DNA from: Methanosarcinales archaeon
GTDB taxonomy: Archaea > Halobacteriota > Methanosarcinia > Methanosarcinales > Methanocomedenaceae
Length of the DNA stretch: 6,075 nt
Assembly (NCBI GenBank): GCA_030666885.1
Contig: DAOUWY010000127.1
Span: 1 to 6,075 of the forward strand
Direction of reading: 5' to 3'
Part shown: positions 1 through 5,001 of the stretch, piece after piece
How positions within the stretch are numbered: the first letter of the stretch is position 1
Layout of the letters: every line of letters begins with the position of its first letter
The notes under the pieces: generated by a model
What the model was told of the DNA's origin: nothing
The model's input: only the letters and a program-made list of their open reading frames with translations
Database searches by the model: none
Translations under genes and position numbers: made by a program

Positions 1-122
1 GATTCCATTTCGATGTTCTGTGCACCGTGTATTGATATCACTATGAGCAGTATTGCCAACAGGACAATTGGTAAGGTATTGTTTTCGATAAAAATACCTA
101 ATTTGCGAAATGTGTCTTTTAT
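1..122 (-). CDS. RND/MMPL-superfamily membrane exporter, N-terminal fragment (partial, runs off the left edge)
   Basis: The minus strand has an open frame whose first 40 codons read IKDTFRKLGIFIENN, then a hydrophobic membrane segment (about residues 17-31), then HGAQNIEME. This layout, a short cytoplasmic amphipathic start, one transmembrane helix and then a G-A-Q-x-I-E-M-E type extracytoplasmic beginning, is what I know from archaeal RND (HAE3/MMPL-like) exporters, which usually run to 700 or more residues; the rest lies outside the window. The frame is closed upstream by a stop at 156-158 and has no ATG, GTG or TTG between that stop and the membrane helix. A GGTGA Shine-Dalgarno core (positions 133-129) lies 6 bases before an ATA codon at 122-120, so AUA is the best start candidate. 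If AUA is not used, the gene is a start-codon mutant. It lies downstream of marR on the same strand, so MarR control of export is plausible. The family call rests on 40 residues only. Confidence 0.6.
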   Translation of the reverse strand, partial: MKDTFRKLGIFIENNTLPIVLLAILLIVISIHGAQNIEME

Positions 123-128
123 GGTTGG

Positions 129-133
129 TTCAC
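129..133 (-). promoter_or_regulatory. Shine-Dalgarno sequence of the exporter gene
   Basis: The minus strand reads GAAGGTGAACCAACC just before the ATA codon at 122-120. GGTGA pairs perfectly with the TCACC of the usual archaeal 16S rRNA 3' end, and the spacing is in the normal range. It is the strongest ribosome-binding site seen in the window, and it decides the start proposed for the exporter. Confidence 0.5.
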
Positions 134-260
134 CTTCGGTTGAAAACTGTAGATATTACTTGTACGATATTCGATTAGAACACTGTAATTGTGATGAATA
201 TATTAAAGATGTTGAATGTCCAATGTTTTTAATATTCATAATTTTTCCCATTGGTACTAA

Positions 261-300
261 TTAGTTATACTATTTATTAATTTGTTATACTATTTATTAA
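261..300. repeat. 20-bp tandem duplication upstream of the exporter
   Basis: Two adjacent 20-base copies occupy 261-280 and 281-300. They share the core GTTATACTATTTATTAA and differ at one base (A at 263, T at 283). The repeat lies in the A+T-rich spacer between the epimerase remnant and the exporter, about 140 bases before the exporter start. It could be a duplicated regulator-binding or promoter element, or simply slippage in A+T-rich DNA. Confidence 0.8.
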
Positions 301-347
301 GATTATTGTTTTTTTATCATCATACTTTTATAATATTATTGTTTTAA

Positions 348-356
348 GGGGGGGGG
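348..356. repeat. Nine-base G homopolymer
   Basis: Nine consecutive G bases on the plus strand stand out in a very A+T-rich stretch. On the minus strand they encode three prolines at the tail of the epimerase remnant. Length change here would not connect the remnant to another long frame, so a phase-variable switch is not supported. The run is also prone to sequencing and assembly error. Confidence 0.85.
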
Positions 357-393
357 TTCGGAATTTAATATGACGTTTTGCAGATAAAAGAAG

Positions 394-424
394 TTGCCAA
401 AGGCAATTTTGGGACTTGAAGTCC
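394..424 (-). other. Two adjacent hairpins at the break point of the epimerase remnant
   Basis: On the minus strand, GGACTTCAAGTCC (424-412; 5-bp stem, 3-base loop) is followed after five bases by TTGCCTTTGGCAA (406-394; 5-bp stem, 3-base loop) and then the pyrimidine-rich CTTCTTTTATC. The pair lies where similarity to epimerases ends. It could be a terminator for the marR transcript, the edge of an inserted repeat element, or a deletion scar; the sequence alone does not decide. Confidence 0.5.
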
Positions 425-547
425 TTACAAGGCACCTTATTTTTTCTCCATTTTCAATAAGTTTTTTAGTTAAATGACTTCCGATAAATCCGATAGCTCC
501 GGTTATCAATACTGTTTTTTGTTTCATATTTGATTTTTACCTATCTT

Positions 548-982
548 TTACATTTCATTTGCGATTTTTTCCAAAATTAAAACAAAGCTTTCCTGTTCGC
601 CATCAGTGAGGACTTCAATCATCTTCTTAAAATATATTTTCTTTTGTTCTTGATACGATGAGATAATTTTCTCGCCTTCCTTTGATAAAATTACTTTTAC
701 AACTCTCCGATCGCCATGATTTCTTTCCCGGGCAACCAGCTTTTTTTCAATCAAACGGTCAATTATGCTTGTTGCTGTGCTAAACCCAATGTCTAAATTC
801 TTGGCTAGTTTGCTCATTGTAAGCTCTTTTTGTTTAGAAATAGATTCCAATGTCAGAAGTTCAGGTTTACTTAGACTTATTTCTCCATTAAAGCCTTCCA
901 TGGACGCAAAAAACTTGCTGATTTTATCAAATGCCTCTATAATGCGTGTTGTGTTCTCTTCTGTAGTCATTATATGTACCAT
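548..982 (-). CDS. MarR-family winged helix-turn-helix transcriptional regulator
   Basis: This 144-residue protein has the usual MarR length and layout. Dimerisation helices form the N-terminus (about 8-30), followed by the winged helix: LTMSKLAKNLDIGFSTATSIIDRLIEKKLV (54-83) is the helix-turn-helix with its recognition helix, and ERNHGDRRVVKVILSKEGE (86-104) is the wing with the typical DRR. A C-terminal dimerisation helix closes it. MarR proteins are cytoplasmic dimers that bind palindromes and usually repress nearby genes, often efflux pumps, until a small ligand binds. The downstream exporter on the same strand fits this role, although the ligand is unknown. ATG at 982 is the first start; a second ATG at 970 would drop four residues. 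Neither has a Shine-Dalgarno sequence, consistent with a near-leaderless mRNA. An inverted repeat overlaps the start and suggests autoregulation. Confidence 0.9.
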   Translation of the reverse strand: MVHIMTTEENTTRIIEAFDKISKFFASMEGFNGEISLSKPELLTLESISKQKELTMSKLAKNLDIGFSTATSIIDRLIEKKLVARERNHGDRRVVKVILSKEGEKIISSYQEQKKIYFKKMIEVLTDGEQESFVLILEKIANEM

Positions 983-1006
983 AAATTATATGATAAATAA
1001 ATGGTA
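977..1006. promoter_or_regulatory. Candidate MarR operator (TACCAT/ATGGTA inverted repeat) over the marR start
   Basis: On the plus strand TACCAT (977-982) and ATGGTA (1001-1006) are perfect inverted copies. After two mismatched bases, the next three bases of each arm (ATT) also match. The pair flanks the presumed marR transcription start and covers the first ATG, so bound protein would block initiation. The 30-base span is wider than many MarR boxes, and A+T-rich DNA makes chance palindromes common. The G/C-containing outer arms make this one more credible. Confidence 0.4.
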
Positions 1007-1011
1007 TTTCA

Positions 1012-1021
1012 GGTATAAAAA
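1012..1021 (-). promoter_or_regulatory. Candidate TATA box of marR
   Basis: The minus strand reads TTTTTATACC here. An archaeal TATA element at this position would place transcription start near 990, leaving a leader of roughly ten bases before the ATG at 982. This fits the absence of a Shine-Dalgarno sequence. Confidence 0.35.
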
Positions 1022-1042
1022 GATTCACATTATGGATTATAC

Positions 1043-1075
1043 ATAAAATGAAATATTGGTTAAATAAAATGAAAT
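1043..1075. repeat. 12-bp direct repeat with 21-bp spacing in the divergent promoter region
   Basis: ATAAAATGAAAT occurs at 1043-1054 and again, exactly, at 1064-1075. The copies start 21 bases apart, about two helical turns, so both would face the same side of the DNA. They lie between marR (minus) and the coiled-coil gene (plus). This spacing suits a cooperative DNA-binding protein, but simple A+T-rich coincidence is possible. Confidence 0.6.
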
Positions 1076-1124
1076 TGAAAACAAGAATATTCCCGCATCA
1101 ATGACCACTATTGAATCAGGAATG

Positions 1125-1132
1125 TTTTTAAA
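1125..1132 (+). promoter_or_regulatory. Candidate TATA box of the coiled-coil gene / rimI unit
   Basis: TTTTTAAA lies about 40 bases before the ATG at 1169. With the usual archaeal spacing, transcription would begin near 1154, leaving a leader of about 15 bases. It is the best-placed T/A element on this strand between the two divergent genes. Confidence 0.35.
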
Positions 1133-1168
1133 CTATTAGAGTTACTTAAATTACAGAGTTTGGTTTCT

Positions 1169-2317
1169 ATGACATTTGTGTTCCAAAATTCAAAAGAGAT
1201 GCCTGTACAAAAAAACTTCATAGATGACCTGAACAATTTCCTTGATCTCATCGAGAAAATACTTCCAATTGAAAACAAGGCCATTGAGTTAAACAGCCAG
1301 ATAAAAAAAGAAGAGGAAAGGTTTGAAAAAGAGTCATCAGCAATGACTAAATTCAACAATGAACTGAAGGATTCCCTTGAGAAACTTTCTAAAAATTATC
1401 AGTTGGAGCCTGTTGAGAAGTGCAAGGTAAAGGTCAATGAAACAAGTGCAGCTTATATTGAAAAGCAAAAGGAACAGATGAAGATCGCCCTGGATGACCT
1501 CACCCGGCGTTCAAAAGATGAAGTTGGCCAGATTGCAGACCAGATGCGCACAGAACTTGAACCGTTCTTATGGTCCATGGTCTATAATGTGAATAAGACA
1601 CAGCTTATCACTGCCAGTGCTGAAAAGATGAACGGGACCATTACGATGGACATTAACGGTCTTACATATAATTATGATATCACTTACAATGAAGTTCCAT
1701 TGCAGATAAAGAAATTCATTAATGAAATATCCATCCCGATCAGGTCAAAGGGCGGCCTGATCCATAAAGAAGACAAGATAAAGAAACTGGACATATCTGA
1801 ATATATCATTAAAAGAATCTATAACAATGATGATTTCCAGCTGGACCTGGAAAATAAAAAGGGTACAAAAAAAGTCAATATCAAGGTCCCTGATGAGATA
1901 AAACACGCAAGTATCATGTATATTGATGAGACGACAACAGATATCACATCCAGTGAAGACCTGTTACCACAGGTTGATTTTTATAAGCTCAGAGAACTTA
2001 TCCGTGGCATTAAAGAATATATTGATAATGAGGTAAACATAGTTTCAAAGACTCTTACATCTGTAGAGATCGATGAAAAGGATGCGATTGCAAGTAACGA
2101 AATTTTCGATTCAGTTAAGATCATTACTTCCCAGTATGGGGAGATAGTTTCTGAAATATTAAATAATGGGTTCACAAAAGAAGAGATTGTCATTAAGGAA
2201 ATTATTAAAGATGGAACCCGCAATGAGATTTTTATTGGTATTGATGAAATATCAAACCGGCTTTCTGCCCTTGGTGGAGAAGGACTGGAACTGATTGACC
2301 TGTTAAACCTGCAATAA
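1169..2317 (+). CDS. Uncharacterised coiled-coil protein, first gene of a unit with rimI
   Basis: I do not recognise this 382-residue protein. It has no signal peptide or membrane segment and only one cysteine, so it is probably cytosolic. Roughly residues 15-135 are rich in charged helix (KKEEERFEKESSAM, EKQKEQMKIALDDLTRRSKDE) with heptad-like spacing, predicting a long coiled coil with a break near QLEPVEKCKVKV. The middle (about 150-250) is mixed alpha/beta (GTITMDINGLTYNYDITY; GTKKVNIKVPDEI). The last 130 residues again look helical. No nucleotide-binding or catalytic motif is visible, so a structural or scaffolding role is only a guess. The frame opens at a TTG (1160). I chose the first ATG (1169), which has only a weak GAG upstream; the ATG at 1199 (MPVQKNF) is a real alternative. 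The stop is 16 bases before the rimI start, so the two are probably cotranscribed. Confidence 0.8.
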   Translation: MTFVFQNSKEMPVQKNFIDDLNNFLDLIEKILPIENKAIELNSQIKKEEERFEKESSAMTKFNNELKDSLEKLSKNYQLEPVEKCKVKVNETSAAYIEKQKEQMKIALDDLTRRSKDEVGQIADQMRTELEPFLWSMVYNVNKTQLITASAEKMNGTITMDINGLTYNYDITYNEVPLQIKKFINEISIPIRSKGGLIHKEDKIKKLDISEYIIKRIYNNDDFQLDLENKKGTKKVNIKVPDEIKHASIMYIDETTTDITSSEDLLPQVDFYKLRELIRGIKEYIDNEVNIVSKTLTSVEIDEKDAIASNEIFDSVKIITSQYGEIVSEILNNGFTKEEIVIKEIIKDGTRNEIFIGIDEISNRLSALGGEGLELIDLLNLQ

Positions 2318-2333
2318 TTAATTGGTGTCATAT

Positions 2334-2768
2334 TTGTTATTTATCAGGCCATTCCAACCAGAGGATTTCAACGATGTTATTGAAATAGAACGGCAGGTTT
2401 TCTGTGAACATGACCCTTATGTTTACATGGAATTGTACGAAAGTGTGCCGGACGGGTTCTATGTGGCCATAATGGATGGGGTAACGGTCGGATATGTGGT
2501 TGGTTTCATTTCAATTCCGATAAGGGGCAGGGTTTTTACCCTGGCTGTTAAGGAAGAGTGCAGGGGTATGGGAATAGGTACGCAGTTAATGCATAAGATA
2601 TGTGAAACCCTTAAAAACAGTGGGTCGGATGAAGCTACACTGGAGGTAAGAATAAGTAATATCCCTGCCCAGCATTTCTATATGAAACAGGGATTTGTAC
2701 CTGCATGGGTGGAGCGTGGATACTACATCGATGGCGAGGATGCCCTTATAATGAAAAAAGAACTTTAG
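2334..2768 (+). CDS. rimI: RimI-like N-alpha-acetyltransferase (GNAT family)
   Basis: This protein of about 145 residues has the GNAT fold that transfers acetyl from acetyl-CoA, in this family usually to the N-terminal amino group of proteins (bacterial RimI acts on ribosomal protein S18; archaeal relatives act like Ard1/Naa10). Visible marks are the N-terminal strand IRPFQPEDFNDVIEIE, motif A ECRGMGIGTQLM (acetyl-CoA pyrophosphate loop, about 75-86), motif B LEVRISNIPAQHFYMKQGF (about 103-121) and the RimI-like tail ERGYYIDGEDALIM. The frame can be read from TTG 2322 or GTG 2325. I prefer TTG 2334 because GGTG at 2324-2327 sits six bases before it as a Shine-Dalgarno core and because homologues begin close to the IRPF strand. 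It follows the coiled-coil gene closely and converges with the UbiB-like gene. Specificity is not shown by the sequence. Confidence 0.85.
   Translation: MLFIRPFQPEDFNDVIEIERQVFCEHDPYVYMELYESVPDGFYVAIMDGVTVGYVVGFISIPIRGRVFTLAVKEECRGMGIGTQLMHKICETLKNSGSDEATLEVRISNIPAQHFYMKQGFVPAWVERGYYIDGEDALIMKKEL
2754..2759 (-). terminator. Possible U-tract terminator of the UbiB-like gene
   Basis: Six consecutive T bases on the minus strand lie about 23 bases after the UbiB-like stop codon, inside the last codons of rimI. Archaeal RNA polymerase can stop at such tracts. A run of six is short, so this is tentative. Confidence 0.2.
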
Positions 2769-2781
2769 CAGCGTGTGGTAA

Positions 2782-4464
2782 TCAGATATGTCCGGTCCTG
2801 AGAATATATATTACCAGCCCCATCCCCAATACACCGGTAATCAAAAAACCGATCAGGCCAAGCGCAGGTATTCCCCATATATGGGGTTCTATTCCTGTCT
2901 GGATGATAAGGGCCGAGCCTATTATTAAAGCCGACAGGATCATACTGAATGATAAACGGTTACTGCTCACATCTAATCCGGTAATGATCCTGTTAAGCCC
3001 CTGATGCTCAAATTGTACAGTCATATACCCTTTTTCTGCGTAATCAAGGATATGCGAAATCTGCCTAGGCATCTTGTGCATATAACGCATCAGGTTTGAA
3101 GCATCTTTCACGGTATCTTTAAAAATAATGTCGGGACGCATGCGCTTTTTTATCAGCCTTTTGGCATAAGGTTCGATAAGCACAGTGACATTGAAATCCG
3201 GCACCATCTTCATCCCGAACCCCCCGATGGTTATAAGCCCCTTTGAAAGCAGGGCAATGTTTGAAGGTACCATTACCTGGTTCCGCCGTAAAAGCGCCAT
3301 TATTTCACCCATTACCACACCGCAGTCGAGCTGTTTCAGCGACCTGCCGTAATATTTATCAAGCAGGTCAAGCAGGTCCAGTTTCAATGCAGGTATATTT
3401 ACATTTTCTGAGGTAATGCCAAAGTCATAACTAATCTCGATAAACCGGTCAATATCATACTCGGTCACTGCAATAAGCACATCCACAAGCGCATTCTTAA
3501 CATCATCCGTGATATGCCCGACCATTCCGAAATCAAGTAATGCAATGCGTCCATCTTCCATTACGAGTACGTTGCCCGGATGGATGTCAGCATGAAAAAG
3601 CCCGTCTTCGAATACCTGTTTTAAAAATGCATTTGCACCTGCATTGGCAATACTCTCCCTATCATATCCCATAGTATCAATGGCATCAAAATCGGTTGCC
3701 TTGACACCTTTGATATACTCAAGTGTCAACACATGCTCGCCTGTACGGTCCCAATATACTTTCGGGATATGGATCTGAGGTTCGTTCCTGAAATTGTGAA
3801 AGAAGCGGTCTGTATTCTGCGCTTCCAGATTGTAATCCAGTTCCCTGAGGATCGATCTTGAGAACTCATCGACCAGCTGGGTCGGCCTGTACAATTTTGC
3901 ATTTTGTACATGTTCCTCTACAAACCCTGCAAAACTGTACATGAGATCAAGATCACCATCAATAATTTTTTTAATATCCGGACGCTGGACTTTTACAATA
4001 ACATTGGTATTGTCATGGAGCCGGGCCCTGTGTACCTGACCAATGGACGCGGCGGCAATAGGCTGGGTATCAAAGGATGCGAACAGGTCTTCAATGGATG
4101 CACCCAGGTCCTGTCGTATCATATTTTCCACATCAGTAAAATCAAAGGGAGCAACAGTATCCTGTAATTTTTCAAATTCCTTTGTATACTCAATAGGGAT
4201 CAGGTCAGGTCTCATGCTCAATATCTGTCCCAGTTTTACATAGGTGGGTCCAAGTTCTTCAAGGACGTGGCGTGCCCTTTCAGGTCCGCTCAATTCCCCT
4301 TTATATCTCTGTGCCCTCATCCTTGAGCGTATAGACCGAAGCGGCTTGAGTCCTAACTGGTTTACAATGTGGTCGAACTCATAGTTAAGGAGTGTATCCA
4401 CTATCCTGGTGTATCTTTTAGCTACCTCATATCTACGAAATCTTATGAACCGCACTGCAACCAA
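2782..4464 (-). CDS. ABC1/UbiB/AarF-family atypical kinase-like protein
   Basis: This 560-residue protein carries the complete UbiB signature set: KxGQ motif in TYVKLGQILSMRPDLIP (74-90), alanine-rich loop AAAS (137-140) replacing the glycine loop, VIVKVQRP with the nucleotide-binding lysine K158, ExD motif ELD (208-210), catalytic-loop DIHPGN (293-298) and metal-binding DFG (311-313). Two hydrophobic segments near the C-terminus (about 505-522 and 530-555) anchor it in the membrane. The family binds nucleotides and has ATPase activity; in bacteria and mitochondria it supports ubiquinone synthesis. Methanogens make no ubiquinone, so the role here is unknown; a link to another membrane lipid or quinone-like carrier is inference. 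The frame opens at TTG 4464 without a Shine-Dalgarno sequence. GTG 4455 is equally possible and matches a leaderless start about 25 bases after the T/A element near 4479. Its stop is 13 bases from that of rimI. Confidence 0.92.
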   Translation of the reverse strand: MVAVRFIRFRRYEVAKRYTRIVDTLLNYEFDHIVNQLGLKPLRSIRSRMRAQRYKGELSGPERARHVLEELGPTYVKLGQILSMRPDLIPIEYTKEFEKLQDTVAPFDFTDVENMIRQDLGASIEDLFASFDTQPIAAASIGQVHRARLHDNTNVIVKVQRPDIKKIIDGDLDLMYSFAGFVEEHVQNAKLYRPTQLVDEFSRSILRELDYNLEAQNTDRFFHNFRNEPQIHIPKVYWDRTGEHVLTLEYIKGVKATDFDAIDTMGYDRESIANAGANAFLKQVFEDGLFHADIHPGNVLVMEDGRIALLDFGMVGHITDDVKNALVDVLIAVTEYDIDRFIEISYDFGITSENVNIPALKLDLLDLLDKYYGRSLKQLDCGVVMGEIMALLRRNQVMVPSNIALLSKGLITIGGFGMKMVPDFNVTVLIEPYAKRLIKKRMRPDIIFKDTVKDASNLMRYMHKMPRQISHILDYAEKGYMTVQFEHQGLNRIITGLDVSSNRLSFSMILSALIIGSALIIQTGIEPHIWGIPALGLIGFLITGVLGMGLVIYILRTGHI

Positions 4465-4472
4465 CTTATTGT

Positions 4473-4484
4473 TATTTTAATAAA
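4473..4484 (-). promoter_or_regulatory. Candidate TATA box of the UbiB-like gene
   Basis: The minus strand reads TTTATTAAAATA. Its centre is about 24 bases before the GTG at 4455, which would make a leaderless message from that GTG, whereas the TTG at 4464 would lie upstream of the transcript. A second element, ATTTATAG (about 4503-4510), would allow a short leader before TTG 4464. Confidence 0.35.
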
Positions 4485-4508
4485 TAATTTGTTTGTACAT
4501 CTATAAAT

Positions 4509-4619
4509 CTACCCCTGCAACATCTGACGATCTGTGATCACCCGCATAAAAACGACAAGCAACAGGGCAGAGAAGGCTGTTGCTGCACCACTGCAGATAA
4601 ATGGAATTGTTCTGTAAAA
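4509..4619 (-). other. Start-less short frame with one hydrophobic segment
   Basis: Between the acylphosphatase stop and the UbiB-like gene a minus-strand frame reads FYRTIPFICSGAATAF then SALLLVVFMRVITDRQ and ends at a TAG (4511-4509). It resembles a single transmembrane helix with a basic cytoplasmic tail. The frame is closed by a TAA six bases upstream and contains no ATG, GTG or TTG before the hydrophobic part. It may be a gene remnant or chance. No ribosome-binding site is evident. Confidence 0.2.
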
Positions 4620-4633
4620 TCGTAATTAATAGG

Positions 4634-4915
4634 TCATTTGTAGCGTAAATCAAAAGAACTGAACTCGCCGGTAGGTTCTTCCCATACTTCTTCTACGTTT
4701 TTGACATTTGCAAATGGTGGTCCCGTATGGCACCACTGTACCATCTCATGGATCCTTTCAGGAATTCCCTCAAATACAGCTTCAACGTTCCCACCAGGAA
4801 GGTTTTTCACCCAACCTTTTAATTCCAGTTCTACTGCTTTTTTCATAGTATTGTGCCTGAAAAACACTCCCTGCACCCTCCCGGAGATTATAAGATGTAC
4901 CCTGATATCGCTCAT
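4634..4915 (-). CDS. acyP: Acylphosphatase
   Basis: This 93-residue protein has the normal length for the family, which hydrolyses the carboxyl-phosphate bond of acyl phosphates such as acetyl phosphate or carbamoyl phosphate. Both signatures are intact: GRVQGVFFRHNT (12-23), whose R20 is the phosphate-binding catalytic arginine, and GWVKNLPGGNVEAVFEG (34-50), whose N38 is the catalytic asparagine that orients water. The C-terminus FSSFDLRYK is also typical. The protein is small, cytosolic and single-domain, with no fusion to a HypF-like partner. ATG 4915 is preceded by AGGT seven bases upstream (minus strand), a moderate Shine-Dalgarno sequence. It is transcribed away from the COG1395-type regulator with an 86-base gap, so shared control is possible but not shown. 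Confidence 0.95.
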   Translation of the reverse strand: MSDIRVHLIISGRVQGVFFRHNTMKKAVELELKGWVKNLPGGNVEAVFEGIPERIHEMVQWCHTGPPFANVKNVEEVWEEPTGEFSSFDLRYK

Positions 4916-4965
4916 GTTGCAAACCTTTAGAATTTTAACTGGTCATGTGTATAATTAACCTCTTA

Positions 4966-4974
4966 TTTTATATA
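4966..4974 (+). promoter_or_regulatory. TATA box of the COG1395-type regulator
   Basis: TTTTATATA is a near-consensus archaeal TATA element centred on 4970. Transcription would start near 4996, about six bases before the ATG at 5002, giving an almost leaderless message. This explains why no Shine-Dalgarno sequence precedes the gene and argues against the longer frame that opens at 4945. Confidence 0.6.
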
Positions 4975-5001
4975 GTATTACTATGCACAACTTCAAAGAA
5001 G

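Larger units (their letters stand above)
123..335. other. A+T-rich intergenic spacer before the exporter
   Basis: No convincing gene is present on either strand. A short minus-strand frame starting with ATG at 239 reads 27 codons of unrecognisable sequence and stops before the exporter. The plus-strand frame over 13-264 is the shadow of the exporter N-terminus plus spacer. The spacer holds the 20-bp tandem repeat and the exporter ribosome-binding site. TATA-like runs such as TTATAAAA (minus strand, about 328-335) are present, but in DNA this A+T-rich they cannot be assigned. Confidence 0.6.
336..527 (-). pseudogene. NAD-dependent epimerase/dehydratase (extended SDR), truncated N-terminal remnant
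   Basis: The first 37 or so residues are the start of an extended short-chain dehydrogenase: a first beta strand (KTVLITGA), the nucleotide-binding turn GAIGFIGSHL (canonical GxxGxxG, residues 10-19), helix A (TKKLIENGEK) and the second strand IRCLVRTSS. Intact family members have about 300 residues. Here the frame continues for only 26 more residues of unrelated composition (NFFYLQNVILNSEPPPLKQ) and stops, with no substrate domain and no YxxxK catalytic pair. Homology therefore seems to end near 412-424, where two small hairpins lie. The ATG at 527-525 is 20 bases after the marR stop, so the intact gene was probably cotranscribed with marR. The remnant is unlikely to make an active enzyme; a short unrelated peptide cannot be excluded. 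Confidence 0.65.

Noticed and set aside
13..264. Plus-strand 83-codon frame at the left edge
   Set aside because: It overlaps the minus-strand exporter N-terminus, which reads as a recognisable protein, and the remainder is A+T-rich spacer. The plus-strand product resembles nothing and has no ribosome-binding site.
348..356. Phase-variable switch at the nine-G run
   Set aside because: Shifting the frame at the run leads to stops within a few codons in both alternatives, so length changes would not turn a gene on or off.
1160..1168. TTG at 1160 as start of the coiled-coil protein
   Set aside because: There is no Shine-Dalgarno sequence at suitable spacing, and an ATG follows three codons later, so the added residues are unlikely.
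1981..2331. Minus-strand 116-codon frame opposite the 3' end of the coiled-coil gene
   Set aside because: It has a low-complexity, serine-rich translation typical of antisense frames and no start signals.
4945..5001. Longer start for the COG1395-type regulator with a hydrophobic leader resembling a signal peptide
   Set aside because: The extra 19 codons overlap a near-consensus TATA box placed correctly for the ATG at 5002, and cytosolic DNA-binding proteins of this family do not carry a leader.
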